A stretch of DNA of 28,502 nucleotides from Flavobacteriales bacterium (GCA_008016945.1 SSGN01000190.1:1-28502); one strand, 5' to 3'; shown: positions 1 to 7,929, counted from the first letter of the stretch. Numbers and translations: made by a program. Notes: a model not told the origin generated them from the letters alone.

Positions 1-457
1 CCATCACCAAGGTGCCGTATCCGCGTTTATCGCGGGGCAGCGTTTCGGTGATCAGGGTGATGCCCGCGCCCAATTCACCGGCCAGGCCGACACCCGCCAA
101 GAAGCGCACGATGGCGTAGGTGGTGAGGTCGAAGGTGAAGGCATTGACGATGTTGGCCGCCGAATAGAGCAGGATGCTGCCGAAGAGCACCGTGATCCGC
201 CCCCGCTTGTCGCCCCAGATGCCCCAGAGGATCCCTCCCACCAACATGCCCAACATCTGGATGTTGAACAAGTCGATGCCCCGGTCCTTGATGTCCGGAT
301 GGCCCGCGCCAAGGATGAATTCCAGGCTCTCACGTTTCACCACGTTGAACAACACCAGGTCGTAGATGTCCACGAAGTAGCCCAAGGCCGCAACGGTGAC
401 CAGTAGCCAGGAACGCCCCGGGAAGATCCCGCCCAGGCGGGAAGTGTCTTGTGCCAT
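1..457 (-). CDS. MFS transporter, N-terminal part (cut by window edge)
   Basis: The reverse strand is open from an ATG at 457 to the window edge, giving about 152 residues starting MAQDTSRLGGIF. The protein shows the first helices of a major facilitator superfamily permease: a hydrophobic helix near residues 15-35 (WLLVTVAALGYFVDIYDLVL), a second (MLGMLVGGILWGIWG), and then GDKRGRI, the family's loop 2-3 motif (G-x3-D-R/K-x-G-R). Further helices follow (VLFGSILLYSAANIV and FLAGVGLAGELGAG). It should be an inner-membrane secondary transporter; the long loop between helices 1 and 2 recalls the metabolite:H+ symporter branch, but the substrate cannot be told from this part. It is divergent from the lipoprotein gene at 583. 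The C-terminal half lies outside the window. Confidence 0.85.
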   Translation of the reverse strand, partial: MAQDTSRLGGIFPGRSWLLVTVAALGYFVDIYDLVLFNVVKRESLEFILGAGHPDIKDRGIDLFNIQMLGMLVGGILWGIWGDKRGRITVLFGSILLYSAANIVNAFTFDLTTYAIVRFLAGVGLAGELGAGITLITETLPRDKRGYGTLVM

Positions 458-570
458 GCAGGTGGTGTGCCACGAAGAAAGCAACCGGGTCTCGTACCCA
501 CAAGTGGCGGTGCCGGACTCCCATGGTGCCCGCTGTGCTTCCGGTGGTGGCTGGTCGGGACATTCGGCCT

Positions 571-578
571 TTCCTTTG
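571..578 (+). promoter_or_regulatory. Possible -7 box (TTCCTTTG) of the SdiA-regulated-family gene
   Basis: The octamer matches the Bacteroidota -7 consensus TAnnTTTG with one mismatch. It ends 4 nt before the ATG at 583. No good -33 TTG is visible, so this is weak by itself. It is listed because the same spacing recurs at several other starts in the window. Confidence 0.25.
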
Positions 579-582
579 TCCC

Positions 583-1482
583 ATGCGCACACTGCTGCCC
601 TTCCTCATGCTCGTTTCCGCTTGTGCTGCGGCCCAGAAGGGCTCGCCTGGCAAAGCCATTCCGTACGACATGCGGGACCCCGCACAGGTGTTCGAGCTGC
701 CGAGCCAGCTCAACGAGATCTCCGCCCTCACCGATGTGGATGCCGAGACCATCGCTTGCGTGCACGATGAGTCCGCGAGCATCTATTTCCTCTCCACCCG
801 AACCGGGCGCATTCTGGATAGTGTCGCGTTCGCCGGACCGGCCGATATGGAAGGGCTCACCAGGGTCGGGAACGAGTTCTTCGCCTTGCGCAGCGATGGC
901 CTCGTGTACCGCCTCGGCGATCGGGCCTCCGGTATGGCGGTGCGCGATACGTTCCGACTGGCCATCCCCAACCGGAACATCGAAGGGCTCGGCTACGACG
1001 ATCGCTCGGGCATGGTGTTGGTCTCTCCCAAGGATCTCCAGAAGGGCTCTAAAGCGGGTAAGGACGAACGCTTGATCCATGCCATCGATCCTCATGCCAC
1101 GGCGATGGCGCCACGAGCGGCCTTGCGCCTTTCCCTGGACCGATTGGAACGGGAGGCCGAGGCACTGGGCATCGAAGTGCCGAAGGATACGAAGGGCAAG
1201 GGCAAGGCGAAGTCCGCCTTGAAGCTGCGGTACAGTTCGGTGGCCGTGGATCCGACCAATGGGCACTATTACCTGCTCTCCGCGGTGGATCGCACCTTGC
1301 TCGTGGTGGATCGCAGCGGCAGCCTGGTGGACCTGGTATTCCTCGATCCCAAGTTGCTCCCCAAGGCCGAAGGCATCACCTTCACCCCCGATGGCGCCAT
1401 GTGGCTGAGCAGCGAGGGCAAGGGCCGATCCCCGGTACTGGTACGGTACGCCCTGAAGAAGGAGCGGTCGGCGAAGCCATAG
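583..1482 (+). CDS. SdiA-regulated (YjiK-like) domain lipoprotein
   Basis: The product has 299 residues. I chose the ATG at 583 because it directly starts a lipoprotein signal, MRTLLPFLMLVSAC, with lipobox V-S-A-C at Cys14; an upstream in-frame ATG at 451 would add a non-signal extension. The mature part reads ELPSQLNEISALTDVDAETIACVHDESASIY and later NIEGLGYDDRSGMVLVSPKD, YSSVAVDPTNGHYYLLSAVDRTLLVVD and PKAEGITFTPDGAMWLSSEG. This recurrent pattern of short beta blades fits the SdiA-regulated family, a beta-propeller-like fold seen in many Bacteroidota lipoproteins. A Lys-rich linker (KDTKGKGKAKSALK) sits near residues 204-220. The molecular function is unknown; ligand or phytase-like roles are speculation. 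It is monocistronic, with an intergenic stretch downstream. Confidence 0.8.
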   Translation: MRTLLPFLMLVSACAAAQKGSPGKAIPYDMRDPAQVFELPSQLNEISALTDVDAETIACVHDESASIYFLSTRTGRILDSVAFAGPADMEGLTRVGNEFFALRSDGLVYRLGDRASGMAVRDTFRLAIPNRNIEGLGYDDRSGMVLVSPKDLQKGSKAGKDERLIHAIDPHATAMAPRAALRLSLDRLEREAEALGIEVPKDTKGKGKAKSALKLRYSSVAVDPTNGHYYLLSAVDRTLLVVDRSGSLVDLVFLDPKLLPKAEGITFTPDGAMWLSSEGKGRSPVLVRYALKKERSAKP

Positions 1483-1795
1483 CCCCGGTTCGGGATCCCT
1501 TGCAGGAGGACCTGGGAGCGTTCATCGCTCGGATACGATCGGCGTATTGGCGGGCAGTGGCGCGTATGGGATCCCTGTCCCGACGAAGGCATGCGGAGAA
1601 GGATCGCGTGGATCGTGAGAGCTTGTCCGGGGTCGCTTGAACGAAGGAACCCGAGGCTGTTTTTTTCGATCTGGTACAGCCCCCAAAGCATCGCGTCGCG
1701 GTGTCTACGTGAACGATCCGTAGCGAAGCATGGGCGAAGTTGAGACCGGGGCGAGTTCGAGGGGATCCCGAACAGGTCCTTCGTGCGGATCGGTA
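1483..1795. other. Intergenic stretch between convergent genes
   Basis: About 313 bp separate the stops of the lipoprotein gene and the bestrophin gene. No convincing gene is present. It holds a T7 tract (1660-1666) framed by a 6-bp inverted repeat (GGCTGT at 1655-1660, ACAGCC at 1676-1681), but the T-run lies in the loop, so this is not a canonical terminator. Confidence 0.5.
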
Positions 1796-2674
1796 TCAAT
1801 TCAGCAGGTCGTCCACGCTCTGCTGGATCATGGCCGCCAAGCGTTCCATGGGCAGGTCGTTGCTGTCCGTACCGAAGGGGTCCTCGATCTCCTCGGCGAT
1901 CAGCTCCAAGCTGGCCAGAACATAGAAGATGAAGATGACCACGGGGATGGCCAGGTAGCCCAATGAGAACGCGAATCCGAATGGCAGGGTGAACGCGTAG
2001 ATCACGATGAACTTCTTGAGGAAGCTGCTGTACGAGTAGGGGATGGGGGTGTTCTTGATCCGTTCGCAGGCTCCGCAGATGTCCATGAATTGCACCAGCT
2101 CCGTGTTCAATGTGATCAACTGGTCGCCGGTGATCGCCTTCTCGTGATAGAGCCGTTGGATCCGTTGTTGCATCAAAGAGACCACTTGCCCGGGCACGTG
2201 TTTGTTCCGGTCCAGGCCGACCAACTCGGGGTGGGGGGCCGCATCCAGGGCCAAGCGGGTGCGTTCCGAACGGAGGTGCCGCTGTAATTCACTCGGGAAA
2301 AGTCCGATACAACGGGCATAGAACTGCCTGGTGGCCTGTTGCTCCGGCGGAAAGATCGCTCCCACCTTGATCGCCAGGTTCCGGCTCACGTTCACCAGTT
2401 GGCCCCACAACCTTCGGCCCTCCCACCACCGGTCGTATGCGGTGTTGGTGCGGAACACCAAGAGCATGCTGATCGCGAAACCCAGCAGGCTGTGCATCAC
2501 CGGCAGGTTGCTCAGGTCGCTCGTCTCGCTCAGGTGCAGGTACTCCACTTCCAGGTAGCGTATCCCGGCGGTGAACAGTCCGATGAGCAGCAGGTAGGGC
2601 CAGAGCTTCCGGAAGGTGTCCGACCGGTGTATCAGGAGGGCCTTGAGCCAGTTGTGCGGGTCGTAGGCTTCCAT
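1796..2674 (-). CDS. Bestrophin-family anion channel
   Basis: The product has 292 residues from the ATG at 2674. A GTG at 2683 would add MIP and overlap the upstream stop by 4 nt, so translational coupling from there is also possible. Membrane helices lie near residues 25-40 (LWPYLLLIGLFTAGIRY) and 60-75, followed by the hallmark FRTNTAYDRWWEGR (about 74-87). Later come IPYSYSSFLKKFIVIYAFTLPFGF and the acidic block EEIEDPFGTDSNDLP near the C-terminus. In bestrophins this acidic block follows the last pore helix and contributes to the Ca2+ clasp of animal homologues. The family forms pentameric inner-membrane channels; bacterial members have been reported as cation- or anion-conducting, so ion selectivity is not certain. 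It follows the SDR gene by 5 nt on the same strand, so the two are probably cotranscribed. Confidence 0.88.
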   Translation of the reverse strand: MEAYDPHNWLKALLIHRSDTFRKLWPYLLLIGLFTAGIRYLEVEYLHLSETSDLSNLPVMHSLLGFAISMLLVFRTNTAYDRWWEGRRLWGQLVNVSRNLAIKVGAIFPPEQQATRQFYARCIGLFPSELQRHLRSERTRLALDAAPHPELVGLDRNKHVPGQVVSLMQQRIQRLYHEKAITGDQLITLNTELVQFMDICGACERIKNTPIPYSYSSFLKKFIVIYAFTLPFGFAFSLGYLAIPVVIFIFYVLASLELIAEEIEDPFGTDSNDLPMERLAAMIQQSVDDLLN

Positions 2675-2679
2675 CGGGA

Positions 2680-3489
2680 TCACTCGTAGTGTTTACGCAC
2701 CATGCGCTCGAACATCCGGCCGGGAAGTATCTTCTTCAGGACGATGCTCAGCCGTTGGAGCCCCTGTGCTACGATGTACGTGGTCTTCGGATGTTTCGCA
2801 CCGATGATGCGCTCCACCACCACCGCCAGTTCATCGGGGTCGCGGCTGTAGTGCATGCTTCCCCCCAGGATGGCCATGGCTCGCTCGTAGCCCGGTCGAT
2901 GGGCCTCGCTGATCACTTCGGGGCGCAGCCGTGCACTGGCGATGTTGGTGTTGAACTCGCCCGGTTGCACCGTGAGCACCTTGATGCCGAACCGGGCCAC
3001 CTCCGTGCTCAAGGCTTCGGTGTACCGCTCCAAGGCGGCTTTGCTGGCGCTGTAGAAGCTGCGGTACGGAAGTCCGAAGTTGCCCGCCACGCTGGTGATG
3101 TTGATGATGAGTCCATCGCCCTGGGTACGCATCGGTGGAAGCGCCGCTCGGCAAACACGATGCGCCCCGGTCACGTTCGTGTCCATCAACCGGTTGGCCA
3201 ACTCCGGGGTGATGTCTTCCGCAGGGCCTTGTATGCCCAGCCCGGCGTTGTTGATCACCACGTCCAGCCGACCGGCTCTTCTCACCACCTCTGCTACCGC
3301 CGCATGCACGGATCCATCGTCGGTAACGTCCATGGGCAACAGGGGGAACCCGCCATGGCCGTGACCTACCTGCGGCTGTCGGCTGGTGCCGAACACCTTG
3401 TGGCCCGCCTTGGCCAGCCGTAGTCCGATGGCTTTACCCAGGCCGCCGGATGCGCCCGTGATCAGGATGACTTTCGTGGAAGTGCCCAT
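2680..3489 (-). CDS. Short-chain dehydrogenase/reductase (classical SDR)
   Basis: The product has 269 residues from the ATG at 3489. A longer open frame exists, but it would run through the SRP RNA gene and is rejected. The Rossmann dinucleotide motif TGASGGLG lies at residues 11-18, NNAG at 80-83, the catalytic Ser near 133 (NITSVAG) and the YSASK pair (Tyr146, Lys150). All the classical SDR catalytic elements are therefore present and the enzyme should be active on a NAD(P)(H)-linked alcohol/carbonyl substrate that cannot be named. The C-terminus is rich in Arg, Lys and hydrophobic residues (LQRLSIVLKKILPGRMFERMVRKHYE) and may bind membrane or acyl substrate. It is followed 5 nt later by the bestrophin gene. 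Confidence 0.9.
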   Translation of the reverse strand: MGTSTKVILITGASGGLGKAIGLRLAKAGHKVFGTSRQPQVGHGHGGFPLLPMDVTDDGSVHAAVAEVVRRAGRLDVVINNAGLGIQGPAEDITPELANRLMDTNVTGAHRVCRAALPPMRTQGDGLIINITSVAGNFGLPYRSFYSASKAALERYTEALSTEVARFGIKVLTVQPGEFNTNIASARLRPEVISEAHRPGYERAMAILGGSMHYSRDPDELAVVVERIIGAKHPKTTYIVAQGLQRLSIVLKKILPGRMFERMVRKHYE

Positions 3490-3494
3490 GGCCG

Positions 3495-3523
3495 GAAAGG
3501 TAGATACCCTTCGGTATAGGCAA
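3495..3523 (-). promoter_or_regulatory. Possible promoter of the SDR-bestrophin pair
   Basis: On the minus strand TACCTTTC (3495-3502, one mismatch to TAnnTTTG) is preceded by 18 nt and a TTG (3521-3523) that belongs to the end of the SRP RNA terminator T-tract. The -7 box ends 5 nt before the start codon, which would give a leaderless or nearly leaderless message. Readthrough from the SRP RNA gene is an alternative. Confidence 0.3.
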
Positions 3524-3552
3524 AAAAAGAGGGGCAAGCGACCCATATCGCA
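3522..3552 (-). terminator. Rho-independent terminator at the end of the SRP RNA gene
   Basis: The 3' arm CTTGCCCC pairs with the 5' end of the same RNA, and is followed by TC and seven T residues on the minus strand. The closing stem of the SRP RNA itself serves as the terminator stem. Confidence 0.65.
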
Positions 3553-3629
3553 CCGCTTCAACCGCCTACCCTTGCTGCCTTCCGGCCCTGGGGGATTCGG
3601 CGGGAGCTGGTCGTACAGGACTTGCCCCA
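3524..3629 (-). ncRNA. ffs: Signal recognition particle RNA, small bacterial (4.5S) type
   Basis: The reverse strand reads CAGGGCCGGAAGGCAGCAAG near 3570-3590, the conserved apical domain of SRP RNA (GGAAGG tetraloop region plus AGCA internal loop) that binds Ffh. The ends pair: GGGGCAAG at the 5' side and CTTGCCCC at the 3' side, followed by a T7 tract (3522-3528) that completes a Rho-independent terminator. The length of about 105 nt fits the small bacterial SRP RNA without an Alu domain. The exact 5' end is inferred from the promoter box at 3634-3641. With Ffh and FtsY it targets inner-membrane proteins cotranslationally, working upstream of insertases such as YidC, which is also encoded in this window. 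Confidence 0.92.
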
Positions 3630-3633
3630 GGCA

Positions 3634-3663
3634 CAAAGATAGGTCGAAGGAGCTTGTGCCGAA
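3634..3663 (-). promoter_or_regulatory. Promoter of the SRP RNA gene
   Basis: A perfect TAnnTTTG box (TATCTTTG, 3634-3641) lies just upstream of the RNA start, with TTC (3661-3663), one base off the -33 TTG, at a 19-nt spacing. This matches the primary sigma promoter of Bacteroidota. Transcription should begin about 4-6 nt after the box. Confidence 0.75.
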
Positions 3664-3824
3664 CGGGTCGACCGTACTTTCACGTGTCGCCTACCGCGCG
3701 TTGCAACGTATCCGCTCAGCGCTGCGGGGGGCTTGGCTCGGGGTCGCGCCCTTGGCACCGGTGCCCACCGCCACCAAGGAGGTGGCCGACCTGCCCTGCC
3801 GCATGGCCGCGTTCCCGCATGCAC

Positions 3825-3832
3825 TATCCTTG
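3825..3832 (+). promoter_or_regulatory. Possible -7 box (TATCCTTG) of the GT2 gene
   Basis: One mismatch to TAnnTTTG, ending 7 nt before the ATG at 3840. No clear -33 element is visible. Confidence 0.3.
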
Positions 3833-3839
3833 CACCACC

Positions 3840-4796
3840 ATGGACATCTCCATCGTCGTTCCCCTGTTGAACGAGCGCGAATCGCTGCCCCCCTTGGTGG
3901 CGTGGCTGCACCGGGTGCTCTCCGGTATGGGTAAGGCCTATGAGGTGATCCTGATCGACGATGGAAGTTCCGACGGCTCCTGGGAGGAGATCCAGCGCCT
4001 GGCCCACGAGGATGCTCGGGTGAAGGGCATCCGCTTCGGTCGCAACTACGGCAAGAGCCCCGCGCTCAACGAGGGGTTCATCGCCGCGCAGGGCGAGGTG
4101 GTGATCACCATGGATGCCGATCTGCAGGATGATCCCGACGAGATCCCGGAGCTGTACCGCATGATCCGGGAGGAGGGCTTCGACCTGGTGAGCGGCTGGA
4201 AGAAGAAGCGGTACGATCCGCTTACCAAGACCATTCCCACCAAGCTCTTCAACTGGACCACCCGCCGGGTGAGCGGTGTGTACCTGCACGATTTCAACTG
4301 TGGGCTCAAGGCCTACCGCAAAGCGGTGGTGAAGAACATCGAGGTGTTCGGGGAGATGCATCGCTACATCCCCTTCATCGCCAAGAAGGAGGGGTTCCGC
4401 AAGATCGGCGAGAAGGTGGTGAAGCACCATCCGCGCCGGTTCGGCCACACCAAGTTCGGCCTGAGCCGCTTCATCAACGGCTTCCTCGATCTGCTCACCA
4501 TCACCTTCATCTTCCGTTTCGGAAAGAAACCCATGCATTTCTTCGGCGGTCTGGGCACCATCATGTTCGTGGTGGGCTTCCTGTGCGCGGGGTGGGTGGT
4601 CGGCGAGAAGCTCTGGTACAGCTTCGTGCTGGATGTGGCGGCACCACGGGTCACCAGCTCAGGCTTGTTCTTCGTGGCGCTCACCGCCATGGTGATCGGC
4701 GTGCAGCTTTTCACCGCCGGCTTCGTGGCCGACCTCGTGAGCCGCAATGGCGAGGACCGCAACCGATACCGCGTCAGCGAGCGCATCGGTCTTTGA
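3840..4796 (+). CDS. Family 2 glycosyltransferase, polyprenyl-phosphate sugar synthase type
   Basis: The product has 318 residues; the ATG at 3840 starts directly at the first beta strand (MDISIVVPLLNE), and longer upstream frames add only low-complexity residues. The GT-A fold is clear: IDDGSSDGS (about 39-47) for nucleotide binding, the metal-binding MDADLQDDP (91-99), and HHPRRFGHTKFGLSRF (196-211) near the active-site lid. Two C-terminal membrane helices lie near 231-255 and 275-300. This architecture matches DPM1/GtrB/ArnC-like enzymes, which transfer a sugar from a nucleotide donor to undecaprenyl phosphate on the cytoplasmic side. The sugar is unknown. A DUF6056 membrane protein follows after 25 nt and may be the transferase that uses the lipid-linked sugar. 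Confidence 0.9.
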   Translation: MDISIVVPLLNERESLPPLVAWLHRVLSGMGKAYEVILIDDGSSDGSWEEIQRLAHEDARVKGIRFGRNYGKSPALNEGFIAAQGEVVITMDADLQDDPDEIPELYRMIREEGFDLVSGWKKKRYDPLTKTIPTKLFNWTTRRVSGVYLHDFNCGLKAYRKAVVKNIEVFGEMHRYIPFIAKKEGFRKIGEKVVKHHPRRFGHTKFGLSRFINGFLDLLTITFIFRFGKKPMHFFGGLGTIMFVVGFLCAGWVVGEKLWYSFVLDVAAPRVTSSGLFFVALTAMVIGVQLFTAGFVADLVSRNGEDRNRYRVSERIGL

Positions 4797-4808
4797 GCGT
4801 GCTCCGCT

Positions 4809-4816
4809 CATCTTTG
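4809..4816 (+). promoter_or_regulatory. Possible -7 box (CATCTTTG) of the DUF6056 gene
   Basis: One mismatch to TAnnTTTG, ending 5 nt before the ATG at 4822 and just after the GT2 stop. It could allow independent leaderless expression; cotranscription with the GT2 gene is equally plausible. Confidence 0.25.
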
Positions 4817-4821
4817 GGCCG

Positions 4822-6243
4822 ATGAAGGCCAGCCTCCCGTACCGCATGGCCCAGGCCATCCTCTGGATCGCCCTGGCACGCCACCTGGCGCTCGCCTTCT
4901 TCATTCACCCCTATGCGGATGACCTGAGCTACGCCGTGGTGGGCATGACCACTCCCTTGGGCGAACGCTTGGTGCAGGAGTATACCTCATGGAACGGACG
5001 CTACTTCTCCAATGTGCTGGTGTTGCGTGGTCCGTTGGTGCTCGGCTTGGATTGCGGGCTCCCGCTATATCGCCTGGCTGCCGTGGTGCTGATCCTGCTC
5101 ACCGCCCTGGCCTTCCAACGATGCCTGCGTGTGCTCGCGCCGCGCCTGCCTTTGCACTGGTCCGTGACCGGGGCGCTCGCCTGGCTGCTGCTCTACCTGC
5201 ACCTGATCCCCGATGCCAGCGAGGGCTTCTATTGGTACACCGGAGCGGTCACCTACCAATTGGCCAATGTGCTGTGTGTGTTCATCGCCATACGCTGGAT
5301 CGATGCCCTGCGCCGACCAGGAGTGGTGCATGGCTGGTGGTATGCGCAACAGGCCCTGCTCGTGGCCATGGTGGTGGGGAGCAACGAGGTGCATGCCGCC
5401 ATGCTGGTGCTCGCGCACCTGGGCTTGTGGCACTGGATGCGGGGTGGCTCTCCGGCGCTGCGCAGGGCCGCGGTGAGGCTCCTGCTCCTTGCGCTGGTCT
5501 GCACGCTGGTGGTGGTGGTGGCCCCGGGCAACGCCACCCGGGGGGCGCTGTTCCCCCTGCGGCACGACCTGGTGCGCACCATCGGATACAGCGTGGCACA
5601 GACCGGCCGTTTCACCCTGCAATGGGTCCTGGTGCTCGTGCTGCCCACCGTGGTGTTCGTCGCCCTGTTACGCAAGGGCATCAGGCTGGGGCTGGTGGAT
5701 CCCTTCGTGAAGACACCGAACAAATGGGTGGCCCTCGCCATGCCGTTCGTCGTGGTGTTCATCAGCATGGTGGTCACCTATTGGCCAACGGGCATATTAG
5801 GTCAGTACCGCACCATCGGCATGGCCTTGTTCTTCTTCATCCCTTCGTGGTTCTGGGCCGTGGCCGTTTGGGACCAGGTCCATTTCCGACCACGCGGCCG
5901 GTGGGTGGCCCATGCGGACGCTTCGGCAATGCGGTGGGCCTTCGTGTTGCTGTGTACCGGTGCGCTATGGGCCGGACGTGATGGGCGTGTGACGGCCGAC
6001 CTCCTGAGCGGTCGTATGAAACGTTACGATGCGGACATGCGGCAGTGCTATCGCGCCGTGGCCGAGGCCGCCGTGCGCGGCAAGGAGGTGGTCATCCTGC
6101 CCACGGTGGAGTTGCCCCGGTGTTTGAAGGTGCTGCCCTTGGATACCGACGCTACGCACTGGACCAACCGCAGTTTCGCGGCCTACCTCGGTGCGAGCGG
6201 TGTGCTCGTCAGCGCCGCGCCTCCTCCTGCTACAGCGCCATAA
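4822..6243 (+). CDS. DUF6056-like polytopic membrane protein, possible GT-C glycosyltransferase
   Basis: The product has 473 residues from the ATG at 4822 (an ATG at 4747 inside the GT2 gene is less likely). About ten hydrophobic helices are visible, for example LVMVVGSN-flanked segments near 180-190, LLLLALVCTLVVVV, FTLQWVLVLVLPTVVFVALL and MPFVVVFISMVVTYW. The first periplasmic loop carries YADDLSY (residues 31-37) and TSWNGRYFSN (55-64), the pattern of DUF6056 proteins. An acidic pair in the first loop followed by a W-x-G-R-Y element is reminiscent of GT-C enzymes, in which a loop Asp is catalytic; that function is an inference. It sits 25 nt after a polyprenyl-phosphate sugar synthase. 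Its last 14 nt overlap the convergent L,D-transpeptidase gene. Confidence 0.75.
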   Translation: MKASLPYRMAQAILWIALARHLALAFFIHPYADDLSYAVVGMTTPLGERLVQEYTSWNGRYFSNVLVLRGPLVLGLDCGLPLYRLAAVVLILLTALAFQRCLRVLAPRLPLHWSVTGALAWLLLYLHLIPDASEGFYWYTGAVTYQLANVLCVFIAIRWIDALRRPGVVHGWWYAQQALLVAMVVGSNEVHAAMLVLAHLGLWHWMRGGSPALRRAAVRLLLLALVCTLVVVVAPGNATRGALFPLRHDLVRTIGYSVAQTGRFTLQWVLVLVLPTVVFVALLRKGIRLGLVDPFVKTPNKWVALAMPFVVVFISMVVTYWPTGILGQYRTIGMALFFFIPSWFWAVAVWDQVHFRPRGRWVAHADASAMRWAFVLLCTGALWAGRDGRVTADLLSGRMKRYDADMRQCYRAVAEAAVRGKEVVILPTVELPRCLKVLPLDTDATHWTNRSFAAYLGASGVLVSAAPPPATAP

Positions 6244-7885
6244 CGGGAAGCGGGTCGGGTGCGGGGGTGGGGTCGAAGAAGAGCTCGTTCGCCAGCTTGG
6301 CATCGTGCCCGTACACATCGTCGCAGAAGTACGTGCGGCCATCGGTCCCCACCCAGGCGGTGAAATACCCGATCGTCACCGGGCGTTTCTCCTTCAACTT
6401 CACCCATGTCTCGCTTTTCTTGTTCATCGCGGCGTCGATCTTCGCCGTGGTCCACGTGGTGTCGTTCCGAAGCAGGTATTCGGCCAGGCGTTTGGGTTCG
6501 CTCAACCGGATGCACCCATGGCTGAAGGCGCGGCTTTCCCGTGCGAAGGCCCCCTTGCTCGGGGTGTCGTGGAAATAGATGCTGTAGCTGTTCGGGAACA
6601 GGAATTTCACCTTGCCCAAGGCGTTCCCCGCACCGGGTTTCTGCCGGATCACGGGGTTGGCGTCCGTACCCCCGATCCGCTCCATGCCTTTTTTCGCGAG
6701 GTAGTTGGGGTCCTTCTTCAAGGCGGGCAGGATCTCGCCCCTTACGATGCTGGTGGGCACGTTCCAGGTGGGGCTGAAGACGATGGTGCTGAGCGTGTCG
6801 CTGAAGATCACCGTGCGGGTGGCCGTGTTGCCCACCACCACGTTCATGCTCCAGGCTTCTTTCCCTCCTTCGTACACATGCATCCTGTACTCCGGGATGT
6901 TCACCAGGATGAGGTCCGGGGCGTAGGACTCGGGCACCCACCGCAGGCGCTCCATGTTCACCAACATGGTACGCACACGCTGGGCGGGGGTCACGTTCAA
7001 GGCACGGATCACGCTGTTGCCGATCACCCCGTCGGCCAGCAGGTTGTGGCGCTCCTGGAACCGCATCACCGCCTCCAGTAGGGTGCTGTCGTACCGCATG
7101 GAATGGAGTACGACGGTGTCCATGCCGCTCACCAGGTCGCCCAGGATCATCAAGCGCTGCCGGATGTCGGGGATCACGCTGGCACTGTCGCCGGGTTCGA
7201 GTTTCTTGCGTTCGCCCAAGGATAGCACCTCCCAACGCACCAGGGTGTCCATGGCCACGTATTTGCGGAGGCGCTCCTTCAGCAGGGCGTACTGCGGGTG
7301 CAGGGGCTCGATCAGGCTCAGGTCCATGTGGCCCGCGGCCAAGGAGTCGATCAGCCGGTCGTAGTTCTTCTTGGTGCGGGGTATGAACCAATCCAGCTCG
7401 CGCAGGTCGCGCCCCACGGCACCGCCGTATTTCTTGTTGGCGAAATGGAAGAATTCCGCCGTGAGGGCCAGTTCCAGGTCCTGTCCGCAACTGTCGCATC
7501 CCGGTTCCGCCAAGGTCGGTTGCTCGATCAGGCGCAGTAATCGTTCACTCAGTTCCTTCACCGCTGGATAATCCTTGTCGGTACGGTGCACCAGGGAAGC
7601 GAATCCGAGTGCGGCATGGGAGAGGCTGTCGTCCACGAACCAGGCGTAGTGGTAGCCGCGTCGCTGGTAGAAGGCGAAGATGGCCGCACTGTCGCCGCGG
7701 GATCCTGGGTGCGCTTCCAAGTACCGTAGGATGGCCGTGCTGTCGATGGTCCGTGCGGTGTACGGCTCCGCGCTCTCGAAGACCTGTGCGATCTCCAGTC
7801 CTTGTTCGGCCAGGCTTTTCGGCGATCCGGGTGCGGTGCAGCCCAGGGCGAGCAACAGAAGCAGGAGAATGAAGAGCGGGCGCAT
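6230..7885 (-). CDS. L,D-transpeptidase lipoprotein, YcbB/LdtD-like
   Basis: The product has 551 residues from the ATG at 7885. The start is fixed by a lipoprotein signal, MRPLFILLLLLLALGC, with lipobox LALGC (Cys16). A putative peptidoglycan-binding domain is seen in YDSTLLEAVMRFQERHNLLADGVIG. The YkuD catalytic domain follows, with YRMHVYEGGKEAWSMNVVVG, FSPTWNVPTSIVRGEI and the active-site SRAFSHGCIRLSEP (His456, Cys458 by my count). The order scaffold, PG-binding, YkuD matches LdtD/YcbB. Such enzymes form 3-3 cross-links in peptidoglycan in the periplasm; whether it is anchored to the inner or outer membrane cannot be told. A second L,D-transpeptidase gene of another family lies 44 nt upstream on the same strand, so the two are probably cotranscribed. 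Confidence 0.9.
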   Translation of the reverse strand: MRPLFILLLLLLALGCTAPGSPKSLAEQGLEIAQVFESAEPYTARTIDSTAILRYLEAHPGSRGDSAAIFAFYQRRGYHYAWFVDDSLSHAALGFASLVHRTDKDYPAVKELSERLLRLIEQPTLAEPGCDSCGQDLELALTAEFFHFANKKYGGAVGRDLRELDWFIPRTKKNYDRLIDSLAAGHMDLSLIEPLHPQYALLKERLRKYVAMDTLVRWEVLSLGERKKLEPGDSASVIPDIRQRLMILGDLVSGMDTVVLHSMRYDSTLLEAVMRFQERHNLLADGVIGNSVIRALNVTPAQRVRTMLVNMERLRWVPESYAPDLILVNIPEYRMHVYEGGKEAWSMNVVVGNTATRTVIFSDTLSTIVFSPTWNVPTSIVRGEILPALKKDPNYLAKKGMERIGGTDANPVIRQKPGAGNALGKVKFLFPNSYSIYFHDTPSKGAFARESRAFSHGCIRLSEPKRLAEYLLRNDTTWTTAKIDAAMNKKSETWVKLKEKRPVTIGYFTAWVGTDGRTYFCDDVYGHDAKLANELFFDPTPAPDPLPVMAL

Positions 7886-7929
7886 GGTGGGGCCCCGGCA
7901 TACGCGGGAACGACCGCCAAAGTTCGGGC

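Noticed and set aside
451..582. N-terminal extension of the SdiA-regulated-family gene to an ATG at 451
   Set aside because: It would bury the lipoprotein signal that starts at 583 and overlap the divergent MFS start; the added residues look non-coding.
1655..1681. Inverted repeat with a T7 tract as a terminator of the lipoprotein gene
   Set aside because: The T-run lies in the loop and not after the stem, and the 6-bp stem with a 15-nt loop is weak; it is also about 170 nt from the stop.
3490..3636. N-terminal extension of the SDR gene
   Set aside because: It would translate through the SRP RNA gene; the ATG at 3489 directly precedes the Rossmann strand.
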